From the NCBI GenBank assembly GCA_020634895.1, contig JACKAV010000007.1:193037-257036 (forward strand): a stretch of DNA of 64,000 nucleotides, in the 5' to 3' direction. Source of the stretch: Anaerolineales bacterium (lineage in GTDB: Bacteria > Chloroflexota > Anaerolineae > Anaerolineales > Villigracilaceae). A program made the translations under genes and the position numbers. Every line of letters starts with the position of its first letter. The first letter of the stretch is position 1. The notes beneath the pieces were generated by a model. That model had not been told where the DNA came from, ran no database searches, and was given only the letters and a program-made list of their open reading frames with translations. This document shows positions 35,101-43,712 of the stretch, in pieces.

Positions 35101-36925
35101 AAGGGATGAGTTGACCGGGCGCAAGATCACTGATTTTGTGGCGCCGGACAGCCTCCCCGTCTTCCAAAAGAGTTATCCGCTCTTTATGGAAAGGGGCTTT
35201 CTGCGGGATGTGGAACTTGATTTCGTTTGCAAGGATGGGCGCGTTATATCGACCCTGATCAATGCTACAGCCATTAGAAACGAGGATGGCAGCTACGCAA
35301 TGAGCCGTTCCACCATGCTCGATAACACCGAACGCAAGAAGGCTGAACAGGCTTTGCGGGAGAGCGAGCAGCAGAATCGTGTACTGTTCGAGGAAACACC
35401 TGATGCATCCATCCTGTTCGACCGGTCTGGCAGGGTAATACGCGTGAACCGCGCCTTTGAAGCGCTGACGGGCATTGAAGGCGAAAAATTCCTCGGTCAC
35501 TACATCACAGAGATGGGGCTTCTTCCCGGTGAATTGATGGATGGGCTTTCCACATTGATCGCCAATGCGCCTCACAGCGAGAGCAATATTGCCAGCCTTG
35601 AATATAAGGTAAGGCATATCAGCGGGGAAATGCGCGATATCAGCGCGCGCGTATTTGCATTGAATTTGCAAGGGCAGCGGCATTTCCTTGCTTCCATGCA
35701 CGATATTACACTTAGCAAACACGCTGAGGATGCGCTGCGTCTTGCCAATGCCGAAATGGAACGCGCGCTGCGTCTGAAGGACGAGTTCCTTGCGAACATG
35801 AGTCATGAACTGCGCACGCCGCTCAATGCCATTCTCGGCATTTCTGAAAGCCTGCTCGAGCAGTTATCGGGTCCGCTGAACGAACGTCAACAGAAATATT
35901 TGCAAACCGTTTTGGAAAGCGCCCAGCACCTCCTTGAGTTGATCAATGACATTCTGGACCTTGCCAAGATCAATGCCGGAAAGATCGAGCTTGATTTCTC
36001 CAAAGTGGATGTCAACTCGGTGGCGAACGCCAGTTTGCGCATGATCCGGCAGATTGCGCAAAAGAAGGAAGTTACAGTGCAATTCGAGATCGATAGCTCG
36101 GTCAAAACGGTCATGGCGGATGAGCGCCGCCTCAAGCAGATGTTGGTCAACCTGCTGAGTAACGCCGTCAAATTCACCCAAAAAGGCGGAAGCATCGGGC
36201 TGGACATTCAAGGGAACGATGCGCATGACAACCTCCGCTTCGTTGTGTGGGATACCGGCATCGGCATCGACCCGCAGAACCTGCGCCATCTCTTCAAGCC
36301 TTTCGTTCAATTGGATGCCGGGCTTTCACGCGGCAGTCAGGGCACAGGGTTGGGGCTGGTACTGGTCAGCCAGATGGCGCGATTGCATGGAGGCAGCGTC
36401 ACCGTGGAAAGCGAACCCGATAAGGGCAGCCGTTTTACGATCACCATTCCGTGGCGGGCAGTCGGAAAGACCGCTCCGCTTTCCCCTGAGTCTGTCCCTG
36501 AACATGCCGCACAGGCTTTGAGCCCAAGCGGCGCTGCGCATAAACCGATCATCCTTTTGGTCGAAGATACCGAGGCGGTCACCATGCTTATCAGCGATTA
36601 TTTGGGACATCACGGTTATACGGTTCTAACAGCCAAGGATGGTTTTGAAGGCATTGCGCATACAAAAAAGACCAAGCCTGATCTCATCCTGATGGACGTA
36701 ATGATGCCCGAAATGGACGGCATCGAAACCACCCAGCGCATCCGTGGTGAACTGGGACTGACCGAGGTTCCGATCATTGCCCTTACAGCCCTTGCCATGG
36801 CGGGCGACCGTGAGCGCTGCCTTGAAGCCGGAATGAACGATTACCTCAGCAAGCCGGTAACCTTGAGCGCCCTGCTCGCCACCGTGGAAAAATATATTCC
36901 TGCCAACCGGGGAGACTCCCAATGA
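29126..36925 (+). CDS. giant multi-PAS/GAF hybrid histidine kinase
   Basis: 2,599 residues with no membrane segment, so cytoplasmic. After a short coiled coil I count about 13 PAS/PAC units, recognised by repeated ends of the form DITERK; these include VIKDLTDRERAK, IQRDVTERKQ, THRDITEGK, VHDVTERTQ, FLDITERKQ, GIDITERRK, IRDVSQRKQ, SQDITETK, SHNITERK, MIDITDRK, THTDITQHK, MLDNTERK and MHDITLSK. A GAF domain follows the seventh PAS, and two more GAF-like blocks lie between the eleventh and twelfth. Then come HisKA (MSHELRTPLNA, His2227), HATPase (NAVKF, DTGIGI, GTGLGL) and a receiver (LILMDVMMPE, Asp2524). Reads many small-molecule or redox cues into one phosphorelay. ATGA overlap with the next gene. 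Confidence 0.95.
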   Translation: MNSRMTKAELLEKLEAAEKRIAELENAESYRHLVENMEKGRDFIRQVMDTMGAGLTIIDNESRFEYVNPAYARMIGVDPEDLIGQHPHDVTAPEDQDKLKHAWEARKQGQTSTYETRLIHADGRLIPVMITSTPRIADGKMTGSLAVIKDLTDRERAKKAEQKNEAILDMFFSQSLDGFFFMMMDEPIQWNESVDKEKTLDYVFGHQHVTRINNAMLEQYHATREEFMGKTPNDIFAHDIQQGRRTWRQFFDEGHLHIDTFEQRFDGSPMWVEGDYLCMYDEQGHITGHFGIQRDVTERKQMETALREAEERWQFALEGSDDGVWDLNLKTEKLFYSSGWKSMLGYADHEIGDTRDEWKSRVHPDDLPGALAAMEEHLTKKTDSYRSEYRMFCKDGSFKWIADRGKVVKWSADGEPTRMIGTHRDITEGKLSETLVMESEERFRALIANAADMIMVIDGQGKITFVSPSSKRIIGYAPEELIGRDFRETVHPDDLPIVNRSFAHRSQTPGTSPNKIQARILHKDGKWRIVDALGTSMIDDPAVQGIILNVHDVTERTQFEDELGIKQRELEQTVRQLEQSQSTLRSLIESIPVRVFWKDKDLRYLGCNRLFAEDAGFEDPNRLIGRDDFELPWKQYAEQYRQDDKTVMESGKAIQNIIEPFRNIGGGTIWLNTNKTPLHDADGEVIGLLGAFLDITERKQAEEKLKQSESQYRTLVETLDFGLCRWKPDTTLTFANENYKKMYGVEGEVIGRKWIDFLPREARGEKAVFYGDESRQPRSITYENMITASDGSVHYYQWVDTPILNPDGEALEFQSVGIDITERRKAEETLRESEVRLKGFLDSTPDAMVITNSFGKVLLANKQTENIFGYSQEELLGMSVDQLLPEDVRGIHADHRVGYLQDPQKLNTGVERDIHALHKNGFEFPVEISLSSHTMVDGEMVVLSTIRDVSQRKQTENLIFAQRDLARLSNADLNDEEIWAGCLHAALQVSELDSGGFYLFDQVKRELQLVYHVGLSGDFVRSTERFGEDTPNAKVVFSGESIYFDEPHLAAADYHVREGLRSIAMIPIQHQGKVLGCMNIASHTLDQVPEFARTALETLSAEISNVIVYQRAKAALGESEEKYRGLIESLDSSVSMLDASGTFHYMNRIGSERFSLSPEAMVGKKLHELFPTEIADWQLTQTRKVIETGRGLTEEFVASLQGKTKWYRASIQPIRNAQGEVKQVVVNSQDITETKLSLERIGESEERYRLLAENISDVIWVLDLDTSRFRYVSPSVLHLRGFTSQEAMEQSVKDAISPASSKYLEQVLPGRVEEFGKGVAAVFIDELEQPCKDGSTVWTESTTRFFVNPANGHLEVYGTSHNITERKINDEALRASEERFSTIFRSSPMAIILTRIEDGEIVNANQAFLNMLGFENSEVLGHTTLDLNMYIEPELRQQYIDTLHQKGRINAVENQFRKKSGEIGSMLFSADLLELDDEQFMLKMMIDITDRKMAGEALKDSEERLRLSLSASKQGLYDLNLKTGETIVNREYAEMLGYDPEEFMETHQAWLDRLHPDDRDAVAKIYSDYVDGLLPEFRVEFRQQMKNGAWKWILSLGKAVEFDTDGRPLRMLGTHTDITQHKRDEQERQILIHNLGERVKELTTLHQASRLFQDTELSETELLQLLVDILPPAWQYPGFTAARITVGDWEYRSKGFTETPWMQKAGFSLPDQRTGLIEIVYLKEFPPEDDGPFLKEETNLLETMAERLQTALTRQLMERDLRKRTQDLANLADAGRAISATLDISIIYSLIHRYISSTMSCDFLILSSYDPEKELLTCDYLQTQEGPQDVSGFPSIQLEPPGKGTQSMVIRSGESLLLSDYESALKNTEDYLYFNEKAEVVETVQDEDERVRSAILVPLKIRGEVVGILQVQSLELNAHTKDHLQFVEALAFHISAAIANARLFAELEDRVRQRTAEVQDLYDNAPTGYHSLDAEGKIILINQTELDWLGYTRDELTGRKITDFVAPDSLPVFQKSYPLFMERGFLRDVELDFVCKDGRVISTLINATAIRNEDGSYAMSRSTMLDNTERKKAEQALRESEQQNRVLFEETPDASILFDRSGRVIRVNRAFEALTGIEGEKFLGHYITEMGLLPGELMDGLSTLIANAPHSESNIASLEYKVRHISGEMRDISARVFALNLQGQRHFLASMHDITLSKHAEDALRLANAEMERALRLKDEFLANMSHELRTPLNAILGISESLLEQLSGPLNERQQKYLQTVLESAQHLLELINDILDLAKINAGKIELDFSKVDVNSVANASLRMIRQIAQKKEVTVQFEIDSSVKTVMADERRLKQMLVNLLSNAVKFTQKGGSIGLDIQGNDAHDNLRFVVWDTGIGIDPQNLRHLFKPFVQLDAGLSRGSQGTGLGLVLVSQMARLHGGSVTVESEPDKGSRFTITIPWRAVGKTAPLSPESVPEHAAQALSPSGAAHKPIILLVEDTEAVTMLISDYLGHHGYTVLTAKDGFEGIAHTKKTKPDLILMDVMMPEMDGIETTQRIRGELGLTEVPIIALTALAMAGDRERCLEAGMNDYLSKPVTLSALLATVEKYIPANRGDSQ

Positions 36926-37992
36926 AAAGTACAATATTGATCGTGGATGATAACGCCGCCAGCCGTGACACACTTGAATCGGCTCTGATCGAACAGGGCT
37001 ACCACCTGCATATGGCGGAAAATGGACAGCAGGCATTGATACAGGCGGAGGAATTGCATCCCGACCTGATCCTGCTCGACGTGATGATGCCCGGAATGGA
37101 CGGCTTCGAAGTATGCCGCCGCATCCGCGCTACGAACGGGCTTGAGGAAGTGCCCATCATCATGATCACCGCCCTGGATGACAACGCCTCACGCCTGGAG
37201 GGAATTGAATCAGGTGCCGACGACTTTATCTCCAAGCCGTTCGACTTGCAGGAATTGCGCGCCCGGGTGCGCACCATTACCCGCCTCAACCGCTACCACA
37301 CCCTGCTCGAACAGCGTGAGAGTCTGCGGGATATGGCGCAGCGGCTCGTCTCTGCCGAAGAGGAGGAACGCATGCGCATCTCCCGCGAGCTGCACGATGA
37401 ACTTGGTCAGCTCTTGGCGGCAGAACTCATGGACATTCGAAACCTCCAAAGCGACCTCACCATTCCAGAGGTCGACCTGTTCGAGCGGCTCGAAAAACTC
37501 CACAACCAGACCTATGAGGTCATGATCAAGATCCGCAGGCTGGCGCATGACCTTCGTCCGCCGCTGTTGAGTGCGCTTGGTTTGAAAATGGCATTGCAGT
37601 CGCATTGTTCCAAATTCGCCAGTCACAGTCATATACCGGTGTCCATTGAGATCGATGATGGCGTGGAGGAACTCCCCGATATGTATCACATCATCCTCTA
37701 CCGCGTTCTGCAGGAAGCGTTGACCAATATTGCCAAACATGCCAACGCCAGCCGAGCCTGGGTGGAACTCAGCCTTGAAGATGACCACGCCATCCTCACA
37801 GTGCAGGATAACGGCAGGGGGCTGCCCGATGGCAAGGAAAAACCGAATGGCATCGGCGTTGTTGGAATGACGGAACGCGTTTCTTTGGTTGGGGGAAATC
37901 TCGACCTCCGCTCCGGAAAGAACGGCGGCACGATCCTATCCGCTTCCCTGCCGCTAAAACTGGGAACATCTTATAACAGGGAGAAATCATGA
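36922..37992 (+). CDS. receiver-HisKA_3 histidine kinase
   Basis: 356 residues. N-terminal receiver (ILIVDDN, phospho-acceptor Asp53 in LLLDVMMPGMDGFE, KPF) is followed by a coiled coil and a NarX/DesK-type HisKA_3 domain (EEERMRISRELHDELGQ, His158), then HATPase (LQEALTNIAKHA, DNGRGLP, GIGVVGM). The reversed order (receiver before kinase) suits a kinase controlled by phosphorylation from the giant hybrid kinase upstream. Its natural target is the NarL-type regulator encoded next, which it overlaps by four bases. Confidence 0.93.
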   Translation: MKSTILIVDDNAASRDTLESALIEQGYHLHMAENGQQALIQAEELHPDLILLDVMMPGMDGFEVCRRIRATNGLEEVPIIMITALDDNASRLEGIESGADDFISKPFDLQELRARVRTITRLNRYHTLLEQRESLRDMAQRLVSAEEEERMRISRELHDELGQLLAAELMDIRNLQSDLTIPEVDLFERLEKLHNQTYEVMIKIRRLAHDLRPPLLSALGLKMALQSHCSKFASHSHIPVSIEIDDGVEELPDMYHIILYRVLQEALTNIAKHANASRAWVELSLEDDHAILTVQDNGRGLPDGKEKPNGIGVVGMTERVSLVGGNLDLRSGKNGGTILSASLPLKLGTSYNREKS

Positions 37993-38639
37993 TCCGAATT
38001 TTGATTGCAGAAGACCATCTTATGGTCAGGGCTGGCATCCGCGCGATTCTTGAGAAAGTGGGCGATATTATGATTCTTGGCGAAGCCTCCAACGGACAGG
38101 AGGCGGTTGAAATGACCGAAACGCTCGAACCCGATATGCTGATCATGGATATTATGATGCCGCGCCTGAACGGCATTCAGGCTGCCGAGCAGCTGCGCAG
38201 CAGGAAGGTCAATACGCCCATCCTTTTATTGTCCATGTATGCCGATGAAGGGTTGGTTTACCAGGCGCTGCAAAGCGGCGTAAACGGCTATGTTCTCAAA
38301 TCATCGGTCAGTGATGAGCTGGTGCAGGCAGTGCATGAGATCGCCGAAGGGCGAAAGTTTCTCAGTGGTCCGATTTCTGAGATCGTCATGGAAAATGCCT
38401 TCAAACCGCGCCCGACCAGTGAGCTTGATCCGCTTACGATCCTCTCGCCGCGCGAGAAGGAGATCATGCAATTGATCGCCGAGGAACATACCAGCGCCGA
38501 GATCGCCGAGTTTCTGACCATTAGCGAGAAAACCGTTGAGAAACACCGCGCCAACCTGATGGAAAAATTGCGGGTTCGAAACCTTGCAGGATTGGTACGT
38601 CTGGCTGTCAAGTACCGAATGGTTGACCGGGATTCCTAA
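37989..38639 (+). CDS. NarL/FixJ family response regulator
   Basis: 216 residues. Receiver domain (IRILIAEDHLMVRAG, LIMDIMMPRLNG, LLSMYADEG, YVLKSS) and C-terminal LuxR-type helix-turn-helix (LSPREKEIMQLIAEEHTSAE ... EKTVEKHRANLMEKL). The only DNA-binding output in the five-gene signalling cluster, so the cluster's transcriptional effect should pass through it. Confidence 0.95.
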   Translation: MIRILIAEDHLMVRAGIRAILEKVGDIMILGEASNGQEAVEMTETLEPDMLIMDIMMPRLNGIQAAEQLRSRKVNTPILLLSMYADEGLVYQALQSGVNGYVLKSSVSDELVQAVHEIAEGRKFLSGPISEIVMENAFKPRPTSELDPLTILSPREKEIMQLIAEEHTSAEIAEFLTISEKTVEKHRANLMEKLRVRNLAGLVRLAVKYRMVDRDS

Positions 38640-38717
38640 GACTGGAATGAGGGACGGTCCTTCCTGGTGACTTGTGCAAAACGAAATTGTTTAGCGGCTT
38701 GAAGGAATTGAGAAACT

Positions 38718-40175
38718 ATGACTCCTACCATTCTTATTGTTGATGACGAACCCGCCGGGCAGCAGGTGGTTGAATCCATTTTGTATGATCAGGGGTACAA
38801 AATGGAATTTGCATCCAATGGAAAGGATGCGCTGAAGAAGGCTGTCGCACTAAGACCAGACCTCATTCTTTTGGACATCATGCTTCCTGAAATGGACGGC
38901 ATTCAAGTCTGCCAGATGCTGCGAAAGCATAAAGACATCGCCAAGACGCCCATCGTGATGCTGACCGCCTTGAACGACCGCGATATCCGCATCGCCAGTC
39001 TGGATGCCGGCGCCGATGATTTCTTCACCAAACCTTTTGACCGCGCCGAACTGCGCGCGCGTGTGCGTTCCATTACGCAGTTGAACAAATACCGCCTTCT
39101 TCATGAACGTAACTGGATGTTCTCATGGATCACCGAAAGCGCCAGCGATGGATACCTGCTGATTCAGAACGGCGGCGAGATCGAGTACGCGAATCCACGT
39201 GCACGCTTCTTTCTTGGACTTGATATGGATACATCGACCCCGGTAGCTGGAACCTTTCTGGAGATCGCTTCACGTCAATACAAACCCCAGCCGCAGGAAG
39301 CGTGGGAGAACTGGCCTGCACCATCCACGAAGCAATCTGCGCACATCCGATATCTGGTCCGCCCGGAGACCAACACAGCACATGAATTCTGGCTTGAAAC
39401 ATCTGTGTTTGAGACTCCAGGAGGAGAGACGGTTTCACGAATCATCCGTCTGCGGGATGTGACCGCCGAGATCCTGAACAGACGCAACACGCGCAGTTTC
39501 GGCGAGGCGATCACGCATAAAGTCCGCACGCCCGTGACGCAGATCATCTCCAGCCTCGACCTGCTTTCACGGCACGCGGAAAAAATGTCGCCGCAGGAGA
39601 TCGCGGAATTTTCAACGACCGCCTTGCTGGGCGCCAAACGTCTCTCTGAAACCCTTGATCGTGTATTGACGTATTCGAAACTATATACAGATATCGACGG
39701 TACGAAAAGCTTTCGCCTTGCGGAATTCAAGGCGCTGGTTGAGGGGGTCGCCGCTGAAATTGGGATCTCTCAATTATCAGTGTCCATGCCGGAGACGTTG
39801 AAGCAGATACATATTGTGCTCCCCGAACAATCAGTCGAAGTACTGCTTTGGGAAATTCTGGAGAATTCCCGGAAGTTTCACCCGGCGGGTTCGCCAAATG
39901 TGCAGGTTAAGGTCACGCCCGGTGAGGCGTATAAGATAGAATTCCAATTTATTGACAATGGTATTACTCTTTCGCCAAAGCAATTGACCACAGCCTGGCT
40001 GCCGTACTATCAGGGTGAAAAGGATTTTACAGGTGAAGCACCCGGAATGGGGTTGGGTTTGTCCACGGTGAACGCGATCGTCTGGGGGGCAGGAGGGACC
40101 AGCGCCATTAAGAACCGTGAGGATGAACCGGGGTTGGTTGTCAAGTTGATCATCCCTGTGGTCAGAGATGGTTGA
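38718..40175 (+). CDS. receiver-PAS histidine kinase
   Basis: 485 residues: receiver (TILIVDDEPAGQQ, LILLDIMLPEMDG, TKPFD), a PAS-like central domain (about 130-245), HisKA with an H-box variant ITHKVRTPVTQI (His267; Lys-Val instead of the usual Glu-Leu), and a HATPase domain (EILENSRKF, GMGLGLSTVNAIV) whose usual DxGxG box reads FIDNGIT. Divergent boxes suggest weakened catalysis, so it may act as a phosphatase or scaffold. It follows the regulator by 78 bases and precedes the HD-GYP gene by 30. Confidence 0.88.
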   Translation: MTPTILIVDDEPAGQQVVESILYDQGYKMEFASNGKDALKKAVALRPDLILLDIMLPEMDGIQVCQMLRKHKDIAKTPIVMLTALNDRDIRIASLDAGADDFFTKPFDRAELRARVRSITQLNKYRLLHERNWMFSWITESASDGYLLIQNGGEIEYANPRARFFLGLDMDTSTPVAGTFLEIASRQYKPQPQEAWENWPAPSTKQSAHIRYLVRPETNTAHEFWLETSVFETPGGETVSRIIRLRDVTAEILNRRNTRSFGEAITHKVRTPVTQIISSLDLLSRHAEKMSPQEIAEFSTTALLGAKRLSETLDRVLTYSKLYTDIDGTKSFRLAEFKALVEGVAAEIGISQLSVSMPETLKQIHIVLPEQSVEVLLWEILENSRKFHPAGSPNVQVKVTPGEAYKIEFQFIDNGITLSPKQLTTAWLPYYQGEKDFTGEAPGMGLGLSTVNAIVWGAGGTSAIKNREDEPGLVVKLIIPVVRDG

Positions 40176-40205
40176 ACTGGCTTTCTGGAAGCCGGAGGAA
40201 TATAA

Positions 40206-41201
40206 ATGGATAATGCGAAAAGCACCATTCTAATTGTTGACGATGACGCGGGTGGGCGCGATGTTCTCGTGTCCATTCTTGAAGCGGACGGCTATCAACT
40301 GGTTCTGGCAGAGAATGGCTTCGAGGCAATTGAACTGGCAACCGCGGTACTGCCGGATATCATCCTTCTGGATGTGATGATGCCGGGCATGGATGGGTTC
40401 GAAACCTGCCGCCGGATCCGCCGGGAAAAATCCATTGCGGAGGTTCCCATCCTGTTCCTGACGGCATTGGACGACCGGCAATCCCTGCTAAACGGGCTGG
40501 ATGCCGGCGCGGACGATTTCATCACCAAACCCCCAGACCGTTATGAACTGCGCGCAAGGTTATTGAGCATCACACGTTTGAACCGCTACCGCAAACTGCA
40601 TGAAGAGCGGCTGAACCTCGAGAAAACACACCAGCAGCTTCTGGATGCATACGATAAGACCATCGAAGGCTGGTCGCATGCCATGGACCTGCGTGATAAG
40701 GAAACGGAAGGGCATACGCAGCGTGTCACCCAGATGACCCTTGAACTTGCAAAACAGTTCGGTATTAAAGACGAGGAGCTTGTACATATTCGCAGGGGCG
40801 CGCTTCTGCATGATATGGGCAAATTGGGTATCCCTGATTCGATCCTTTTGAAGCCTGATAAATTGACCGATGAAGAATGGGATAAAATGCGGCAGCATCC
40901 AAAATATGCCTACGATATGTTGTACCCCATCGAGTATCTCCGCCCTGCGCTGGATATCCCCTATTGTCACCACGAAAAATGGGATGGCACCGGCTACCCG
41001 CGTGGTTTGAGCGGAGAGGATATCCCTCTCTCTGCACGGATCTTCGCGGTTGTGGATGTGTGGGATGCGCTCACGTCAGACCGCCCCTACCGCAATGCAT
41101 GGGACAAAAAGAAAGCGTTGGAATATATTCAGGAACAATCCGGCATGCATCTTGAACCCAGGATCGTGGAGATGTTCACCACGCTTATCAAGGTCGAGTG
41201 A
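40206..41201 (+). CDS. receiver-HD-GYP protein (c-di-GMP phosphodiesterase)
   Basis: 331 residues. Receiver domain (ILIVDDDAGGRDVL, LLDVMMPGMDGFETCRRIR) then an HD-GYP domain with ALLHDMGKLGIPD (His202-Asp203), HHEKWDGTGYPRGL and DVWDALTSDRPYR. The HD and GYP residues needed for c-di-GMP hydrolysis are present. Its receiver is a close relative of those in the 36922 and 38718 genes, which suggests that one relay feeds all three. Confidence 0.94.
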   Translation: MDNAKSTILIVDDDAGGRDVLVSILEADGYQLVLAENGFEAIELATAVLPDIILLDVMMPGMDGFETCRRIRREKSIAEVPILFLTALDDRQSLLNGLDAGADDFITKPPDRYELRARLLSITRLNRYRKLHEERLNLEKTHQQLLDAYDKTIEGWSHAMDLRDKETEGHTQRVTQMTLELAKQFGIKDEELVHIRRGALLHDMGKLGIPDSILLKPDKLTDEEWDKMRQHPKYAYDMLYPIEYLRPALDIPYCHHEKWDGTGYPRGLSGEDIPLSARIFAVVDVWDALTSDRPYRNAWDKKKALEYIQEQSGMHLEPRIVEMFTTLIKVE

Positions 41202-41231
41202 GCTGTAAAAGTTGCTGAAGGCATATACAAA

Positions 41232-41278
41232 CAAAATGCTCACCCTGAAATTTTGTTTTGCGGGCGAGCTTTTTGTTT
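41232..41278. terminator. terminator after the signalling operon
   Basis: GCTC-A-CCC and GGG-C-GAGC arms with one mismatch, followed by TTTTTGTTT on the plus strand, between convergent genes. Confidence 0.65.
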
Positions 41279-41292
41279 AACATAATGGCATT

Positions 41293-43557
41293 TTATCCAT
41301 TCGGCAGAGTAAAAAAGAATGTGGAACCATTTCCCTTTTCGCTCTCGACCCAGATCCTGCCGCCATGATATTCGACAATGCGTTTTACCAGCGCCAGCCC
41401 CACACCTGTCCCTTCGATCTCGGGGTCCAACTTGTTGAACAAACCGAATATCTTTTCGCTGAACTCCGGCGCGATACCGATACCGTTGTCCCTGACAAAG
41501 AAAATCGTCATCCCGTCCTCACGTCCTTGCTGACCGATCTCGACGAGCGGGTTTTGTTGATCTCCCATGAACTTTGTGGAATTATCGATCAGGTTTTGGA
41601 GGACCTCGGTCAGACGCTGCCGGTCTCCGTGGATTTTTGGCAGCCCGGTTTGGATCTTCACCTCCACGTTGCGCTTCACGATCTGACCTTCAACGGTCTT
41701 GATCGCATCGTTGACGATTTCTTCGAACGATAACGTTTCGGGTTCGTTCGTCAATCGTCCAATGCGCGAAAGTTCCAATAGCTCGTTCAACAAACTCTGC
41801 ATTTTGTTTACCGCGCCATAAATACGCCTGATATCTTTTCTGAACTGCTCAATATTTCCGGCAGCCGCTTCTTTTTCCAGATAGCCGAGGAAGCCATTAA
41901 TTGTCACCAGCGGAGATTTCAGGTCGTGCGAAACGGTGTAGGTGAACCGTTCCAGTTCTGCATTCTTTGCTTCAAGTTCCGCGATCAGATTCTCCCTTTC
42001 TGCTTCGGCTTGCTTTCTCTCCGTAATATCGAGCGCCGAAGTGATGGAATAGGAATTGTTATTGATCTCGAAGTTCTCCGTCGACATAAGGACGAAGCCG
42101 ATCTCCCCGGACTTTTTTTTGTATCGCAGTTCGAAATCCTTCAGTCCGCCTTTTTCGATGAGTTCCCTGCGGAGGCTTTCTCCATCTTCGGGAGATGCGT
42201 ATATCTTGATGTCAGACGCCATTTGTCCAAGCACATCTTCACGTTTAAAGCCGAGTGTTTCCGAAAATTCCCGGTTCACATCGATGAAGGTGTGGTCTGT
42301 ATCCTCGATGCTCATCAAGACCGGGACAACGTCGAACGCCTTCGAGAATTTTTCCTCTGAAAATGCCAACGCATCTTCTGCGCGTTTACGCTCTGCTAAT
42401 TCCTGCTGAAGTTCTTTGTGTGTCTGGGCACTCAAAATGGCGAGTGAAGCGCGTTCGGCAATATCCTGAAGATAGGTAAGGTCTTCCGGCGTATAGTTCC
42501 TGCCCGGAGTGTGACGTCCCAGCCCGATCACGCCGAGGACCTTGTCTTGCGTGTGCAGGGGCGCAAGCATCATACTGTAGAGAGGCAGCTTTTGATAATA
42601 CTCCCGCCTCTCCGGCGTGGACTGTTCAATTAATTTTTCAATGGGGATCGATTCTACGAGCACCGCTTTTTTATCTTTGATAACCTTTGCGTACATGCCC
42701 TCATTTACTCTGACCGGACGTGCTGATAATTCTTTTGTGAATGTCTCGGTGGCACTTGGGTCGGGGTTGTATACGGCTGCAAGCTGTAAAAAATCGCTTT
42801 CCGGGTCATATAAGAGGATGCTGGCTCCATCGCCGATCAACTCTGCACAGCGCCTGACGGTTGTGTCAAGGATGAGTTGGTAATCCTGGCTGGCATGGGT
42901 AAACAGGCTCGATAGGGATGCCATGATCTCTGCGCGGTCAGCCTGCATGCGGAACTTTTCCTCCATGGTCTTTCTGTTGGCAAGTTCCCGGCGCATCTGG
43001 CGGCTGCTTTCGAACCAGGCTTCGGTAACCCTGCGAATGATCAGGGAAGTGATGATGATAATAATGGATATGGTGAAGAAATCGCCCGGTACGCTTTGCA
43101 CCAAATCTGCCGGAGTATATAAACCGTAAATCTCCCCAAAGACCAGCCAACCGACGCAAATGATCGCGAAACCCGTCAAGAGGTTCATGATCTGTTTGCG
43201 AACGACCAGGCTGGCAATGATCAATACGACCGGATAACCGATCACACTGATATGGTGAACCCCCAGGTCGTTGGTGGCTGTGATGGTGATGAGCAGTATC
43301 AAAAAGAGTGCGAGGAATGTTGATACGGCTTCAAATTTTTTATTGCGAACCAGAAACAAAGATACCAGGACCGGTATTTCCCCCAATGCAGTAAATATGG
43401 CGGGTTTTATATCGCCAGCGGTTATCTGAATAATGCTTCCTGCCATCAGCCCAAGGAATATAAGACCTGCGAACCAATAGAGTGTGTTCGAGATCGTTTT
43501 TGAATCCCCGTAGATTTCATTCGGATTGATTGTTTGTTCAGATCTTAACTTCGCCAT
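41293..43557 (-). CDS. membrane histidine kinase with 6-TM, GAF and PAS domains
   Basis: 754 residues. About six N-terminal membrane helices with the conserved segment VFGEIYGLYTPADLVQSVPGDF, then a GAF domain (SILLYDPESDFLQLAAVYNP), a PAS domain (ends SALDITERKQ), HisKA (YTVSHDLKSPLVTINGFLGY) and HATPase (NLIDNSTKF, DNGIGI, GTGVGLALVKRIVEYHG). Closely related to the kinases at 44927 and 46534. No response regulator is next to it, so its partner must be encoded elsewhere. Confidence 0.93.
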   Translation of the reverse strand: MAKLRSEQTINPNEIYGDSKTISNTLYWFAGLIFLGLMAGSIIQITAGDIKPAIFTALGEIPVLVSLFLVRNKKFEAVSTFLALFLILLITITATNDLGVHHISVIGYPVVLIIASLVVRKQIMNLLTGFAIICVGWLVFGEIYGLYTPADLVQSVPGDFFTISIIIIITSLIIRRVTEAWFESSRQMRRELANRKTMEEKFRMQADRAEIMASLSSLFTHASQDYQLILDTTVRRCAELIGDGASILLYDPESDFLQLAAVYNPDPSATETFTKELSARPVRVNEGMYAKVIKDKKAVLVESIPIEKLIEQSTPERREYYQKLPLYSMMLAPLHTQDKVLGVIGLGRHTPGRNYTPEDLTYLQDIAERASLAILSAQTHKELQQELAERKRAEDALAFSEEKFSKAFDVVPVLMSIEDTDHTFIDVNREFSETLGFKREDVLGQMASDIKIYASPEDGESLRRELIEKGGLKDFELRYKKKSGEIGFVLMSTENFEINNNSYSITSALDITERKQAEAERENLIAELEAKNAELERFTYTVSHDLKSPLVTINGFLGYLEKEAAAGNIEQFRKDIRRIYGAVNKMQSLLNELLELSRIGRLTNEPETLSFEEIVNDAIKTVEGQIVKRNVEVKIQTGLPKIHGDRQRLTEVLQNLIDNSTKFMGDQQNPLVEIGQQGREDGMTIFFVRDNGIGIAPEFSEKIFGLFNKLDPEIEGTGVGLALVKRIVEYHGGRIWVESEKGNGSTFFFTLPNG

Positions 43558-43637
43558 CTTGATTTCCTGTATTAACTCGGTGGGATGATTTTACCTCTGC
43601 CAATTTGCGGTGTCATGTATCGTTTGTAATTTTATTT

Positions 43638-43665
43638 TTGTTTTCGGCAAACCCCGTGGTATAAT
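43638..43665 (+). promoter_or_regulatory. promoter of the BNR-repeat gene
   Basis: TTGTTT (43638-43643), 16-base spacer, extended -10 TGGTATAAT with TATAAT at 43660-43665. The gene's AAGGAG site and ATG at 43713 follow. Confidence 0.6.
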
Positions 43666-43712
43666 AATTAGAACATATTTTCTTTATTGGGCAAGCACGA
43701 AAGGAGACTTTA

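Noticed and set aside
34616..35806. Minus-strand frame of 396 codons
   Set aside because: Antisense shadow of the giant kinase; low-complexity composition and no motif.
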